A DNA stretch of 7,178 bases from Candidatus Pacearchaeota archaeon (GCA_002690445.1 NZER01000438.1:1-7178); one strand, 5' to 3'; counted from the stretch's first letter, positions 1 to 6,513 are shown. Numbers and translations are program-made. Notes: generated by a model not told the origin, from the letters alone.

Positions 1-729
1 ATGAGAGATACTATAAGAGAAAAGAATTTTTTATGTTATAACAGAGTTATAAGGGAATATAGATTGGCGTTAGTTGCAATGATTTATGAAATGGGGTTAC
101 AAGATAAGGGAATTATTAGTCTTGGTGCGAAAGGAGTAGATTCTATTTTTGGTGGAGTATTCCCAAACAAAATAGGGGATTTTATAGAAGATAAAGAACA
201 AAATGAAATGGTAAGTAATGCATTAAGAAAGATAAAACCATTATATCCTATTGATGCAGATGGTGATATAGACGCAGAATTTTTACCCGAGTGGGGTTCT
301 GGAGCAGTTGGCCAATGGTCAAATTTTGCACCACAATATAAAAGAGTTTATTTTAATGTTGTTACTGAAAGTTGTTATTATGAAGATTGTATTTATATGA
401 GTGAAAAGGTTTTTAAACCTATATCACAATTAGTTCCTTTTATATATGTATCTAATCCATTTTGTATGTCAAAATTTCGAGAATTGGGATTTAAAACTTT
501 TCATCCTTGGATAAACGAATCTTACGATGAAGAAGTGGATAATGATAAAAGATTTTTTATGATATTAGATGAGATAAAAAGATTGTGTAGTATGTCAAAA
601 GAAGAAATACATAAATGGTATTATGAAATGGAAGATATTCTTTTATATAATCAAGAACATTTTGCAAATTACAAGTTAGAAGATAGAAAAAATTGTTGGA
701 ATGAAATATCAGAGGTTATTGGTGGTTAG
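1..729 (+). CDS. Glycosyltransferase-like protein (GT10/fucosyltransferase-like C-terminal half), probably 5' partial
   Basis: 242 codons are visible. The protein is clearly homologous to the gene at 2758-3906. The opening FLCYN (residues 10-14), followed by an Arg/Glu-rich helix, matches FLSFN at residues 173-177 there. Further on both share Y-x-N-x-x-TE (TE at 122-123), an E-K/R pair (135-136), a PFI strand, G-F/Y-KTF-x-P and ESYD (173-176). A TE/EK-containing segment followed by a Pro-rich strand resembles the nucleotide-sugar-binding C-terminal part of GT10 fucosyltransferases; this is a family-level inference, and donor and acceptor are unknown. The two paralogues have about 150-170 residues before the FL-x-x-N motif and this one has only 9. 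The ATG at base 1 is therefore probably an internal Met of a longer gene starting upstream of the window, although a genuinely shortened protein is possible. The end overlaps the next gene. No signal peptide or membrane segment is visible. Confidence 0.6.
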   Translation: MRDTIREKNFLCYNRVIREYRLALVAMIYEMGLQDKGIISLGAKGVDSIFGGVFPNKIGDFIEDKEQNEMVSNALRKIKPLYPIDADGDIDAEFLPEWGSGAVGQWSNFAPQYKRVYFNVVTESCYYEDCIYMSEKVFKPISQLVPFIYVSNPFCMSKFRELGFKTFHPWINESYDEEVDNDKRFFMILDEIKRLCSMSKEEIHKWYYEMEDILLYNQEHFANYKLEDRKNCWNEISEVIGG

Positions 730-1252
730 AAAAGAAGAACTTCAATACATTAAAGAGATGTATGAAGAACCTGATGGATATCTATATTATACAAAATTTT
801 CTGAATATGTTAGTATTGAAAATTTTGGTATTATACCTGATATTGACCATTGGGATGAAATTCAATATTGTGTAAGACCAACGAAAAGTGAATCGTGTTT
901 TTATGGGGATAGACCTTCTTTGAAAAAAAATAAAAAAGGAATAACGGTATGTCAATGTGTATGGGAAATGACTGGTAAAAATACTCATGGGGCATTAGTA
1001 TATTATTTACGAGAAGTTATCAAGGCAGGTGGGGTGATGCCAGTAGATGTTAAAATCGAAGATGGAAAGATTACTTATTTAGATGGTTCTCATAGAGTAA
1101 CTGCACACATACAACTTGGAAATGAAATGATTCCTGTTTATATAAATCGAGAAAAACATCATTGGGTAACTTGTTGGAGGCCTGGTATGATTTTAGAAGA
1201 AGGAACTCTTGATATGAGTTATGATTTTAGTAAGGAGGGCATTTTAAGGTGA
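701..1252 (+). CDS. ParB/sulfiredoxin-like domain protein
   Basis: 183 aa from ATG 701, or 176 aa from GTG 722. The second start is better: AGAGG lies 6 bases upstream and the overlap with the preceding stop becomes 8 bases, whereas ATG 701 has no properly spaced Shine-Dalgarno. The recognisable part is residues 113-148: a PVDV strand, a D-G-K turn, LDGSHR (127-132), a helix, then IPVYI. This is the order seen in ParB/Srx-like nucleotide-binding folds, in which the DG-x-HR element corresponds to the phosphate-binding box II. The N-terminal 110 residues are unassigned. No helix-turn-helix DNA-binding domain follows, so plasmid-partition ParB function is unlikely. ParB-like folds also include nucleases and small-molecule kinases such as the serine kinase SbnI; which applies here is unknown. 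The last 18 codons are a direct repeat of the end of the next gene. The stop overlaps the next start as GTGA. Confidence 0.7.
   Translation: MKYQRLLVVRKEELQYIKEMYEEPDGYLYYTKFSEYVSIENFGIIPDIDHWDEIQYCVRPTKSESCFYGDRPSLKKNKKGITVCQCVWEMTGKNTHGALVYYLREVIKAGGVMPVDVKIEDGKITYLDGSHRVTAHIQLGNEMIPVYINREKHHWVTCWRPGMILEEGTLDMSYDFSKEGILR
711..715 (+). promoter_or_regulatory. Ribosome binding site favouring GTG 722
   Basis: AGAGG inside the end of the preceding gene lies 6 bases before GTG 722, in frame with the ParB-like protein. The upstream ATG at 701 has no comparable element, so this site supports the shorter start. Confidence 0.45.
1199..1252 (+). repeat. Direct repeat copy A (gene-end/RBS/start module)
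   Basis: 54 bases that match 1957-2010 at 49 positions, with 1202-1231 identical to 1960-1989. The copy encodes the final 17 residues plus stop of the ParB-like protein (GTLDMSYDFSKEGILR after one Glu). It also contains AAGGAGGG and ends in GTGA, where the sulfotransferase gene starts. Similarity extends a few codons further upstream (ATTTTA, then GAA) with a 3-base indel. Confidence 0.95.
1232..1239 (+). promoter_or_regulatory. Strong Shine-Dalgarno for GTG 1249
   Basis: AAGGAGGG, near-perfect to the anti-SD of 16S rRNA, sits 9 bases before the GTG start of the sulfotransferase. It lies within the C-terminal codons of the upstream gene and inside repeat copy A. It justifies the GTG start and implies translation coupled to the upstream gene. 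Confidence 0.8.
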
Positions 1253-2010
1253 ATATTAAAAATATAAAATTTAAAGGATCATCGTTAACTCCGTTTTTGG
1301 ATCCGGACGATGAATATGAATATGTGACTTTATTTATATTTTTACAATTATTTAATTGTTATCCTCTTTTTATACCGAGAACTGGAAGTAGTTCGATCAA
1401 AACACAAATAGGTAGATTGATAACCCGTTTGATTGATAGTGAACTAATATCTATAAATGAGTATTTGATGTTTGATGAAGAATCACTTTTTGATTATATA
1501 GATAAAAATAATACACACCTTTTTTCTGTCGTGAGAAACCCCTATACACGATTATTTTCTGCAGTTTATAAAGCTATGGGAAAAGAATCACTAAAAAATT
1601 ATGAATCTTTTATGGAAGTGTTGAATAAAATCAATATTACGAATTACGATTTGGGTTTAATTCATGATACATTTATACCACAACATGATTTTTTGTTTTG
1701 TGAAGATGTGTTAGTTCCAAATACTATATTAAGATTTGAAACTATATTTGATGATTTTAAAAAGCTTTGGGTAGATGTTATAAAACCGAAAATGGTTATT
1801 CCTGACAATCCATTATTAAATCAAGCTATAGGTGGATTTAAAAATTTATGTCATGTAGAAATGAACCCAATTATTAGAGACGATAATGTTTTTTATACGG
1901 AAGAAGTTAAAAAGTTTATTCAAAAATTTTATAAAGATGATATTATTTTATATGAAGATGGAACTCTTGATATGAGTTATGATTTTAGTGATGAGGGTAT
2001 TTTAAGATGA
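1249..2010 (+). CDS. Sulfotransferase family protein (Sulfotransfer_2-like)
   Basis: 253 aa with a GTG start. Residues 37-51 give a hydrophobic strand then PRTGSSS (43-49), the position of the 5'-phosphosulfate loop that binds PAPS (usually PK-T-x-x-T/S). VVRNPYTRLFSAVY (94-107) is the 3'-phosphate-binding RNPY-x-R-x-x-S-x-Y motif, with Arg96 and Ser104. PQHDFL (144-149) and LRFETIFDDF (161-170) are further hallmarks of the family. The expected reaction is transfer of sulfate from PAPS to a hydroxyl of a glycan or small molecule in the cytoplasm; the acceptor is unknown. The usual loop lysine is replaced by Arg44, which may alter activity. There is no N-terminal membrane anchor, unlike Golgi relatives. 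The tail of 18 codons is nearly identical to that of the preceding, unrelated gene. The gene overlaps both neighbours by 4 bases (GTGA, ATGA), indicating coupled translation. Confidence 0.85.
   Translation: MNIKNIKFKGSSLTPFLDPDDEYEYVTLFIFLQLFNCYPLFIPRTGSSSIKTQIGRLITRLIDSELISINEYLMFDEESLFDYIDKNNTHLFSVVRNPYTRLFSAVYKAMGKESLKNYESFMEVLNKINITNYDLGLIHDTFIPQHDFLFCEDVLVPNTILRFETIFDDFKKLWVDVIKPKMVIPDNPLLNQAIGGFKNLCHVEMNPIIRDDNVFYTEEVKKFIQKFYKDDIILYEDGTLDMSYDFSDEGILR
1957..2010 (+). repeat. Direct repeat copy B (gene-end/RBS/start module)
   Basis: Second copy of the 54-base repeat of 1199-1252. It encodes the sulfotransferase tail GTLDMSYDFSDEGILR plus stop, contains the GAGGG ribosome binding site, and ends in ATGA, which starts the SGNH-like gene. 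The start-to-start distance between copies is 758 bases. The five differences comprise two third-position changes that are silent (GGC/GGT and AGG/AGA) and three that give Glu/Asp and Lys/Asp exchanges. Confidence 0.95.
1993..1997 (+). promoter_or_regulatory. Shine-Dalgarno for ATG 2007
   Basis: GAGGG lies 9 bases before the ATG of the SGNH-like gene, in the same relative position within repeat copy B as the AAGGAGGG of copy A. The start overlaps the upstream TGA as ATGA. Confidence 0.65.
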
Positions 2011-2774
2011 AATATTTATATGCAAATGGTTGTAGTGTTGCTGCAGGACAAGAGTTAGAATTAACAGTTGGATTGGAAGGAAGATTTGCATCTTTAACTG
2101 CAAAAAAGTTGGGATTAGAAGAAACCAATGAGGCTTTACCTGCCGGTTCTAACGACAGAATTTTTAGAAAAACATTTTCTTGGATTGCAAATAATCAAGA
2201 CAAAATAAACGAAACTATATTTCTTATACAATGGTCTGGTGCCAATCGGATGGAAGTATTTCAGGGAGACATAAATAAATTTACAGATGATCCTTCGATG
2301 TGGGATAGAACTAATGAAGGTGATTTTTATGAGATGGCAGTAAAATTTAGAGGAATAAAGTTTTATACCCCAGATAACAAAGTACGGTCTACAAATTATT
2401 GGTTTAATGCTTTAAATTATACTGAGGAAATAACGAGGATTGGTGTAGAGAGAACTATACGACATATTGTGGCTCTTCAAAATTATTTTGAAAATAATAA
2501 TTTGAAGTATGTAATGTTTCATGGTTTTAAGATGAGTGAAGCAGTAAGTAATCTTCAAGAAAAACCATTGTGGGAAGCATCTGATGAGATGAATGCATTA
2601 ATAGACCAAGATAATTTTTTGTATTTTGGGGAATATGGAGATTTATGGAGTTGGAGTAAAAAGTTTTATGGTTTAATGCCAGAAAGTCATCCCAATGAAG
2701 CAGCCAACGAGGCATTTTCAGATATCTTGGTAGAATATATTACTGAAAGGGGATTTTGTGATTCATTTCAATAA
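2007..2774 (+). CDS. SGNH/GDSL-hydrolase-like protein
   Basis: 255 aa. The N-terminus is a short strand followed directly by ANGCSVAAG (6-14), the position of the GDS nucleophile block of SGNH/GDSL esterases, with Ser10 as candidate nucleophile and Asp replaced by Cys. ALPAGSND (43-50) could supply the block II glycine, and IQWSGANRMEVF (74-85) resembles the strand-plus-loop of block III, where Asn would complete the oxyanion hole. ESHPNEAANEAF (226-237) corresponds to block V, with His228. These proteins typically remove or transfer acyl groups on sugars or lipids. The degenerate blocks make activity uncertain, and it could be a non-catalytic relative. There is no signal peptide, so it is probably cytoplasmic. 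It starts within the repeat module and ends overlapping the next gene by 17 bases. In one 60-base line I counted, GC (about 38 %) exceeds that in the flanking transferase genes. Confidence 0.6.
   Translation: MKYLYANGCSVAAGQELELTVGLEGRFASLTAKKLGLEETNEALPAGSNDRIFRKTFSWIANNQDKINETIFLIQWSGANRMEVFQGDINKFTDDPSMWDRTNEGDFYEMAVKFRGIKFYTPDNKVRSTNYWFNALNYTEEITRIGVERTIRHIVALQNYFENNNLKYVMFHGFKMSEAVSNLQEKPLWEASDEMNALIDQDNFLYFGEYGDLWSWSKKFYGLMPESHPNEAANEAFSDILVEYITERGFCDSFQ
2747..2752 (+). promoter_or_regulatory. Ribosome binding site favouring GTG 2758
   Basis: AAGGGG ends 5 bases before GTG 2758. The next in-frame ATG at 2821 has no purine-rich site at a usable distance, so the GTG start with a 17-base overlap of the preceding gene is preferred. 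Confidence 0.6.
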
Positions 2775-3906
2775 CTTGATTCATATTTTAACGATTAAAT
2801 ATTGGAATAAAATTGAAATAATGAATGAACAAGATGTTATTTCATATGAAGATGGGAGATGGCCAGATAAGAACTTACCATTTTCATTTCCAGAGTTTAA
2901 TAGAGATAAGTTTAATTTTATGGACCATTTCCACCGAGTTCTTGACAGAAATTATATTGTGTTTTTTGCATTAAAGTTGGGTATGGGATTTAATAAAGAA
3001 GATGTAGAGAATGATAGAGTATGGAAAGAAATTGTAGAAGATTTAAAAAACGATAAATGTAAAATAGTATTTTATAGTCCAGATTGGGATTCAAGTGATT
3101 TCGTAAAAGATTTAAACTTACCAAATACATATATTGTAAGTGGAGAACACGGTGATAATGAAGATGTTTTATATGTAGATTTTGTGGGAATATCATATGT
3201 TGATAAAGAAGATAAATATGTAGATTTTTTTAAGTATTTTGAATCAATGAAACCATACAATAGAGATTTTCATTTTTTAAGTTTTAATCATCATTTAAAG
3301 GAAGAAAGATTTCATTTATATAATTTTCTTAAAGAGAATGATATACTTAAAAAAACAAAACACACTTTCTTTTCTCAATTTACAAAATCAGAAATTAAAG
3401 AAGCCTTTGGTTCTTCTGATGGATTACCAACAAAAGGTGATATGAATGATGTTAAGTTATTACCTGGTAATTTTCAGAATGAAGAATTTTATTTAAATAC
3501 AACTGCACAATTTAATTCTTATATAAATATAACTACTGAAAATAGGATTAGTAATGATGGAATATTTTTGGCTGAAAGAATTCATAAAAATTTTATGACT
3601 TTTCAACCGTTCATTGTAATTGGACAACCAAATACTTTGTCGTTATTAAGGAAATGGGGATATAAAACTTTTGATCCTTTGATAGACGAGAGCTATGATA
3701 GTGAAACAGATTTCAATACAAGATTTGAGATGATAAAAGAAAATATAATCAATTTATCTATTTATAGTATAGATGAGTTACATAATTTATATTATGGTAT
3801 GAAAGATGTTCTTTATCATAATGCTAACCATTTACGAACACAATACGATTATGAATTAAAAAGATTTGAAGTTTTCTTAGAGGATTTAGATGATGAAAGT
3901 GCATAA
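2758..3906 (+). CDS. Glycosyltransferase-like protein (GT10/fucosyltransferase-like), complete
   Basis: 382 aa from GTG 2758 (361 aa if ATG 2821 were used). It is the only complete member of the three related proteins in this window. The N-terminal half (about 1-165) holds alternating strands and helices, including KIVFYSPDWDSS, as expected of an acceptor-side Rossmann-like domain. FLSFN (173-177) then introduces the second half, with TTE (259-261), AER (272-274), FQPFIVIG, GYKTFDP and IDESYD. A TE/E-R pair followed by a Pro-containing strand resembles the nucleotide-sugar site of GT10 enzymes. The assignment rests on the motif pattern only, without a named family match. No membrane segment or signal peptide is seen. 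It probably transfers a sugar to a glycan or small molecule. GC is low (13 of 60 in one counted line). The gene overlaps both neighbours by 17 bases. Confidence 0.6.
   Translation: MIHFNNLIHILTIKYWNKIEIMNEQDVISYEDGRWPDKNLPFSFPEFNRDKFNFMDHFHRVLDRNYIVFFALKLGMGFNKEDVENDRVWKEIVEDLKNDKCKIVFYSPDWDSSDFVKDLNLPNTYIVSGEHGDNEDVLYVDFVGISYVDKEDKYVDFFKYFESMKPYNRDFHFLSFNHHLKEERFHLYNFLKENDILKKTKHTFFSQFTKSEIKEAFGSSDGLPTKGDMNDVKLLPGNFQNEEFYLNTTAQFNSYINITTENRISNDGIFLAERIHKNFMTFQPFIVIGQPNTLSLLRKWGYKTFDPLIDESYDSETDFNTRFEMIKENIINLSIYSIDELHNLYYGMKDVLYHNANHLRTQYDYELKRFEVFLEDLDDESA
3879..3884 (+). promoter_or_regulatory. Ribosome binding site for ATG 3890/3893
   Basis: AGAGGA lies 5 bases before ATG 3890 and 8 bases before the adjacent in-frame ATG 3893. 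The spacing slightly favours the second Met, which shortens the product by a single residue. Confidence 0.5.
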
Positions 3907-4594
3907 TTATAATACTCAAAAGTATCCATTCAAGATATTACTTGAAGATTTATTAGAGTGCAAATTAGAAAAAATACACGAAAATTATAAAGTTAGTAGT
4001 GAAGAAATAGTTAGTAAGGTGTATGAGTATTTTAGGACAAGTGAAGATTTTAAATCTTTGTGGAAGTCCTTCTGTAAAGATGTAATAAAGGACATTCTTG
4101 AAGATACAAAAATAGTAGTTCAACAATTACCATCCGTTAAGATTATTCCATCAAAGGAAAAACTAACCGAGTCAGATGAAAATAATGAATGGGTACAATT
4201 TGGTGGTAAGATAGTTGAACAAGATGGAATTAAATTTAATTGCCATACAGATGGTGAATCACCATTTTATCACCCGTCTTGGGAAACTAACTTTTGGATA
4301 CCAATGATTAATGTAGATGGTGACAATACAATGTATGTAATGGATGAGAAAAATAAACTTAAACCTTGTTTACTTAAATATGGACAGATATTAGAAGCAG
4401 ACCTCAATACTATTCGACATGGTGCAAAAACTTTTAACAATTCCAAAAATAGTAGAGTTTCTTTGGATTGTAGAGGATTGGCTTATAGAGAATATGATAC
4501 TAATAAATTATCTGATACCATAATAAAATCTAAAAATATTAATTTTAAACAATCAGAGTACTTTTCTGTTGGTCAATATTATATGGAAGTATAA
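3890..4594 (+). CDS. StrG-like / 2-oxoglutarate-Fe(II) oxygenase-like (cupin-fold) protein
   Basis: 234 aa. After an N-terminal helical region (1-75), the core begins at QLPSVKIIPS (79-88). CHTDGE (118-123) gives an H-x-D pair (His119, Asp121), followed by YHPSWETNFWIPM (127-139) and GDNTMYV. LNTIRHGAK supplies a distal His177, and NNSKNSRVSLDCR (183-195) ends in Arg195. H-x-D...H with a downstream Arg is the metal and 2-oxoglutarate ligand pattern of Fe(II) dioxygenases. The HP-x-x-E-x-N-W-x-P and N-T-x-x-V blocks, with RVS-x-D-x-R, recall the proteins annotated as streptomycin biosynthesis enzyme StrG; this is recollection of the family pattern, not a search. The likely role is hydroxylation or another oxidation of a sugar or small molecule; the substrate is unknown. 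It sits directly before the radical SAM gene with 2 bases between, so the two are probably co-expressed. Confidence 0.65.
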   Translation: MMKVHNYNTQKYPFKILLEDLLECKLEKIHENYKVSSEEIVSKVYEYFRTSEDFKSLWKSFCKDVIKDILEDTKIVVQQLPSVKIIPSKEKLTESDENNEWVQFGGKIVEQDGIKFNCHTDGESPFYHPSWETNFWIPMINVDGDNTMYVMDEKNKLKPCLLKYGQILEADLNTIRHGAKTFNNSKNSRVSLDCRGLAYREYDTNKLSDTIIKSKNINFKQSEYFSVGQYYMEV

Positions 4595-4596
4595 AA

Positions 4597-6510
4597 ATGA
4601 AAAATGTTTATTTATTTGAAATATGTGATGTAACAGCACAACAAGTAAAATTACCATATAGTACTGGTTTAATATGGGGATATTGCCATTTAAACGAGAC
4701 AATAGTTGAAAATTATAAATTAGATGGTTGGTTTTATTATCGTGAGGACATGGAAGAAATTATAGAACGGTTGGATAACCCATCCGTAATTGGTTTTTCT
4801 GATTTTGTTTGGAACACACAATATGACCATAAGATTGCAAAAAGAATAAAAGAAAGATATCCTAATTGTGTTATAGTTTTTGGTGGACAAGGAACACCGA
4901 AAGCAGATAGAGTTTCTAATTTTTTTAGAGAAAGTCCTTATGTAGATATTGCAGTACATGGTGAAGGTGAGGTTACATTTGAAGATATACTAATCGAAAA
5001 CTTAAAAGAAAAACCTGACTTTAAAAATGTATTGGGGTGTTCGATTAGGAATTCTGATTTAAGTGCACATACTACATTACCAAGACCGAGAATAGATGAT
5101 ATTGATTCAATGCCAAGTCCTTATTTGGATGGATTGTTTGATAGTCTCGTGGAGAATAAAGACCACGAGTATGATTTTGAAGGGGCAATAGAAACCGTTA
5201 GGGGGTGTCCATATCGTTGTACATTTTGTGATATAGGAGATTTATATTTTCAAAAAATTAAAAAACAATCAAATGAAAAGGTATTTAAAGAATTAGATTG
5301 GTTAGTAGAAAATAGTGTAGAGTTTTTATATAATGCAGATTCTAACTTTGGAATGTTTAAAGAACATAAAGATATTGTTAAGTATATGACAGATTTAAAA
5401 AGTAAAACTGGATATCCTGATAATATTCGTGTTGATTGGGCAAAGGCTAAAGCGGATAAGGTTATTGATTTGGCTAAATTACTAACTGATGCGAATATGA
5501 TGAAAGGAATTACTATTGCTTTACAATCTATGAGTCCAGAAGTATTGGGAGCCGTAAGGAGAAAAAATATTGATGGTGGTAAATTAAAATTATTTTTTGA
5601 CTTGTACAAAGACGAAAATTTAAAAACCTATATTGAGTTAATTCTTGGATTGCCAAAAGAAACCGTTAAATCATTTAAAGATGGTATTTTTGAAATATTA
5701 GATTTGGAATATTATGATTATATTGGAGTGTATCCAATGACTGTTTTACCAAATACACCATTTGCAGAACCTGAATACGTTAAAGAATATGGTATTGATG
5801 TAACAGAAACGTTACCTGCATTTTTTCACCATGATTATCCACAAGGCATGAAAGATGAAACATCACTAATGGTGGTTGGACACAAAACATTAACTCGTGG
5901 TGAGTATATTGAAATGAGTATGTGGAGATGGTTATTTATGTTTGGACATAATCTTGGATATTTACAATATACGGCGAGATTTTTAAAATCTACACATAAA
6001 ATTGAATATAGAAAATTTTATGAAAAATTTTATACATATATGATTGATAATCCAAATACACTCGTTGGTAGGGAATATTTGGCTACGATGAAAAGATTTA
6101 AGGGTATTATTAAAAGAACAGAATATTGGGGAAGAAGTATAGATGAGGTTAAAAAAGATTATTATTGGGATTTTGAAGAGGCAACTGCATTAGTTTTTTC
6201 GATGAATGAAAATGAATGGTATAAAGATTTGAGTGGATTTTTAAAACAATTTGAATTGGATAAAGAGGTGGAAGATGATATACTTAATTTTCAGCATTTA
6301 TTTGTTTCTAATCCATTTCAAACATATCCTGTTAAAAAAGAATTTAATTACAATATAAAAGATGTTTTATTTGAGAATAAAACATTAAAAAATTCAGGTT
6401 ATCAATACACCTTTGATAATAAAAATTATAATAGTGATTTAAAAAAGTGGTGTAAGGAAATGATGTGGTGGGGCAGAAGAAATATGCAACATCAATCAAA
6501 AGTTTTATAA
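4597..6510 (+). CDS. B12-binding-domain radical SAM enzyme
   Basis: 637 aa, ATG start preceded by GGAAG (4585-4589) at 7 bases. Residues about 50-140 form a cobalamin-binding Rossmann-like domain: VIGFSDFVW (64-72), VIVFGGQGTP (92-101), then DIAVHGEGEVTFEDIL (117-132). VRGCPYRCTFCDIG (201-214) carries the C-x3-C-x2-C cluster (Cys204, 208, 211) that binds the SAM-cleaving 4Fe-4S centre. YNADSNFG (245-252), ITIALQS and ELILGLPKET (347-356) fit the TIM-barrel strands of the superfamily. The B12 domain lacks the D-x-H-x-x-G lower-ligand motif, as is common in this group. Residues about 400-637 are an additional, aromatic-rich C-terminal region that I cannot assign. Family members include methyltransferases on unactivated carbon or phosphorus and ring-forming enzymes; the reaction here is not predictable. 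Flanked closely by the oxygenase-like gene and a third transferase-like gene. Confidence 0.92.
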   Translation: MKNVYLFEICDVTAQQVKLPYSTGLIWGYCHLNETIVENYKLDGWFYYREDMEEIIERLDNPSVIGFSDFVWNTQYDHKIAKRIKERYPNCVIVFGGQGTPKADRVSNFFRESPYVDIAVHGEGEVTFEDILIENLKEKPDFKNVLGCSIRNSDLSAHTTLPRPRIDDIDSMPSPYLDGLFDSLVENKDHEYDFEGAIETVRGCPYRCTFCDIGDLYFQKIKKQSNEKVFKELDWLVENSVEFLYNADSNFGMFKEHKDIVKYMTDLKSKTGYPDNIRVDWAKAKADKVIDLAKLLTDANMMKGITIALQSMSPEVLGAVRRKNIDGGKLKLFFDLYKDENLKTYIELILGLPKETVKSFKDGIFEILDLEYYDYIGVYPMTVLPNTPFAEPEYVKEYGIDVTETLPAFFHHDYPQGMKDETSLMVVGHKTLTRGEYIEMSMWRWLFMFGHNLGYLQYTARFLKSTHKIEYRKFYEKFYTYMIDNPNTLVGREYLATMKRFKGIIKRTEYWGRSIDEVKKDYYWDFEEATALVFSMNENEWYKDLSGFLKQFELDKEVEDDILNFQHLFVSNPFQTYPVKKEFNYNIKDVLFENKTLKNSGYQYTFDNKNYNSDLKKWCKEMMWWGRRNMQHQSKVL

Positions 6511-6513
6511 AAA

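Noticed and set aside
1..3. ATG at the first base as the true start of the first gene
   Set aside because: The two paralogues have about 150-170 residues before the equivalent point, so an upstream start is more likely. It cannot be settled from this window.
782..988. Short minus-strand open frames, also at 2527-2715, 2990-3260 and 4720-4959
   Set aside because: All lie opposite well-supported genes, with no ribosome binding site, recognisable motif or room for a promoter.
2839..2855. 17 bases resembling 1945-1961 just before repeat copy B (16/17 match), encoding ISYEDG against ILYEDG
   Set aside because: The match stops at once and does not continue into the repeat. A short A/T-rich match of this size may be chance, so it is not counted as a third copy.
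3522..3529. TATAAATA, the T4-type late promoter sequence
   Set aside because: It lies deep inside a coding region, about 360 bases before the next start, and one or two such 8-mers are expected by chance in DNA this AT-rich.
5250..5609. 119-codon open frame on the minus strand
   Set aside because: It is antisense to the conserved core of the radical SAM enzyme, and its composition (Ser/Leu/Ile/Asn-rich, no motif) is what the reverse of AT-rich coding sequence gives.
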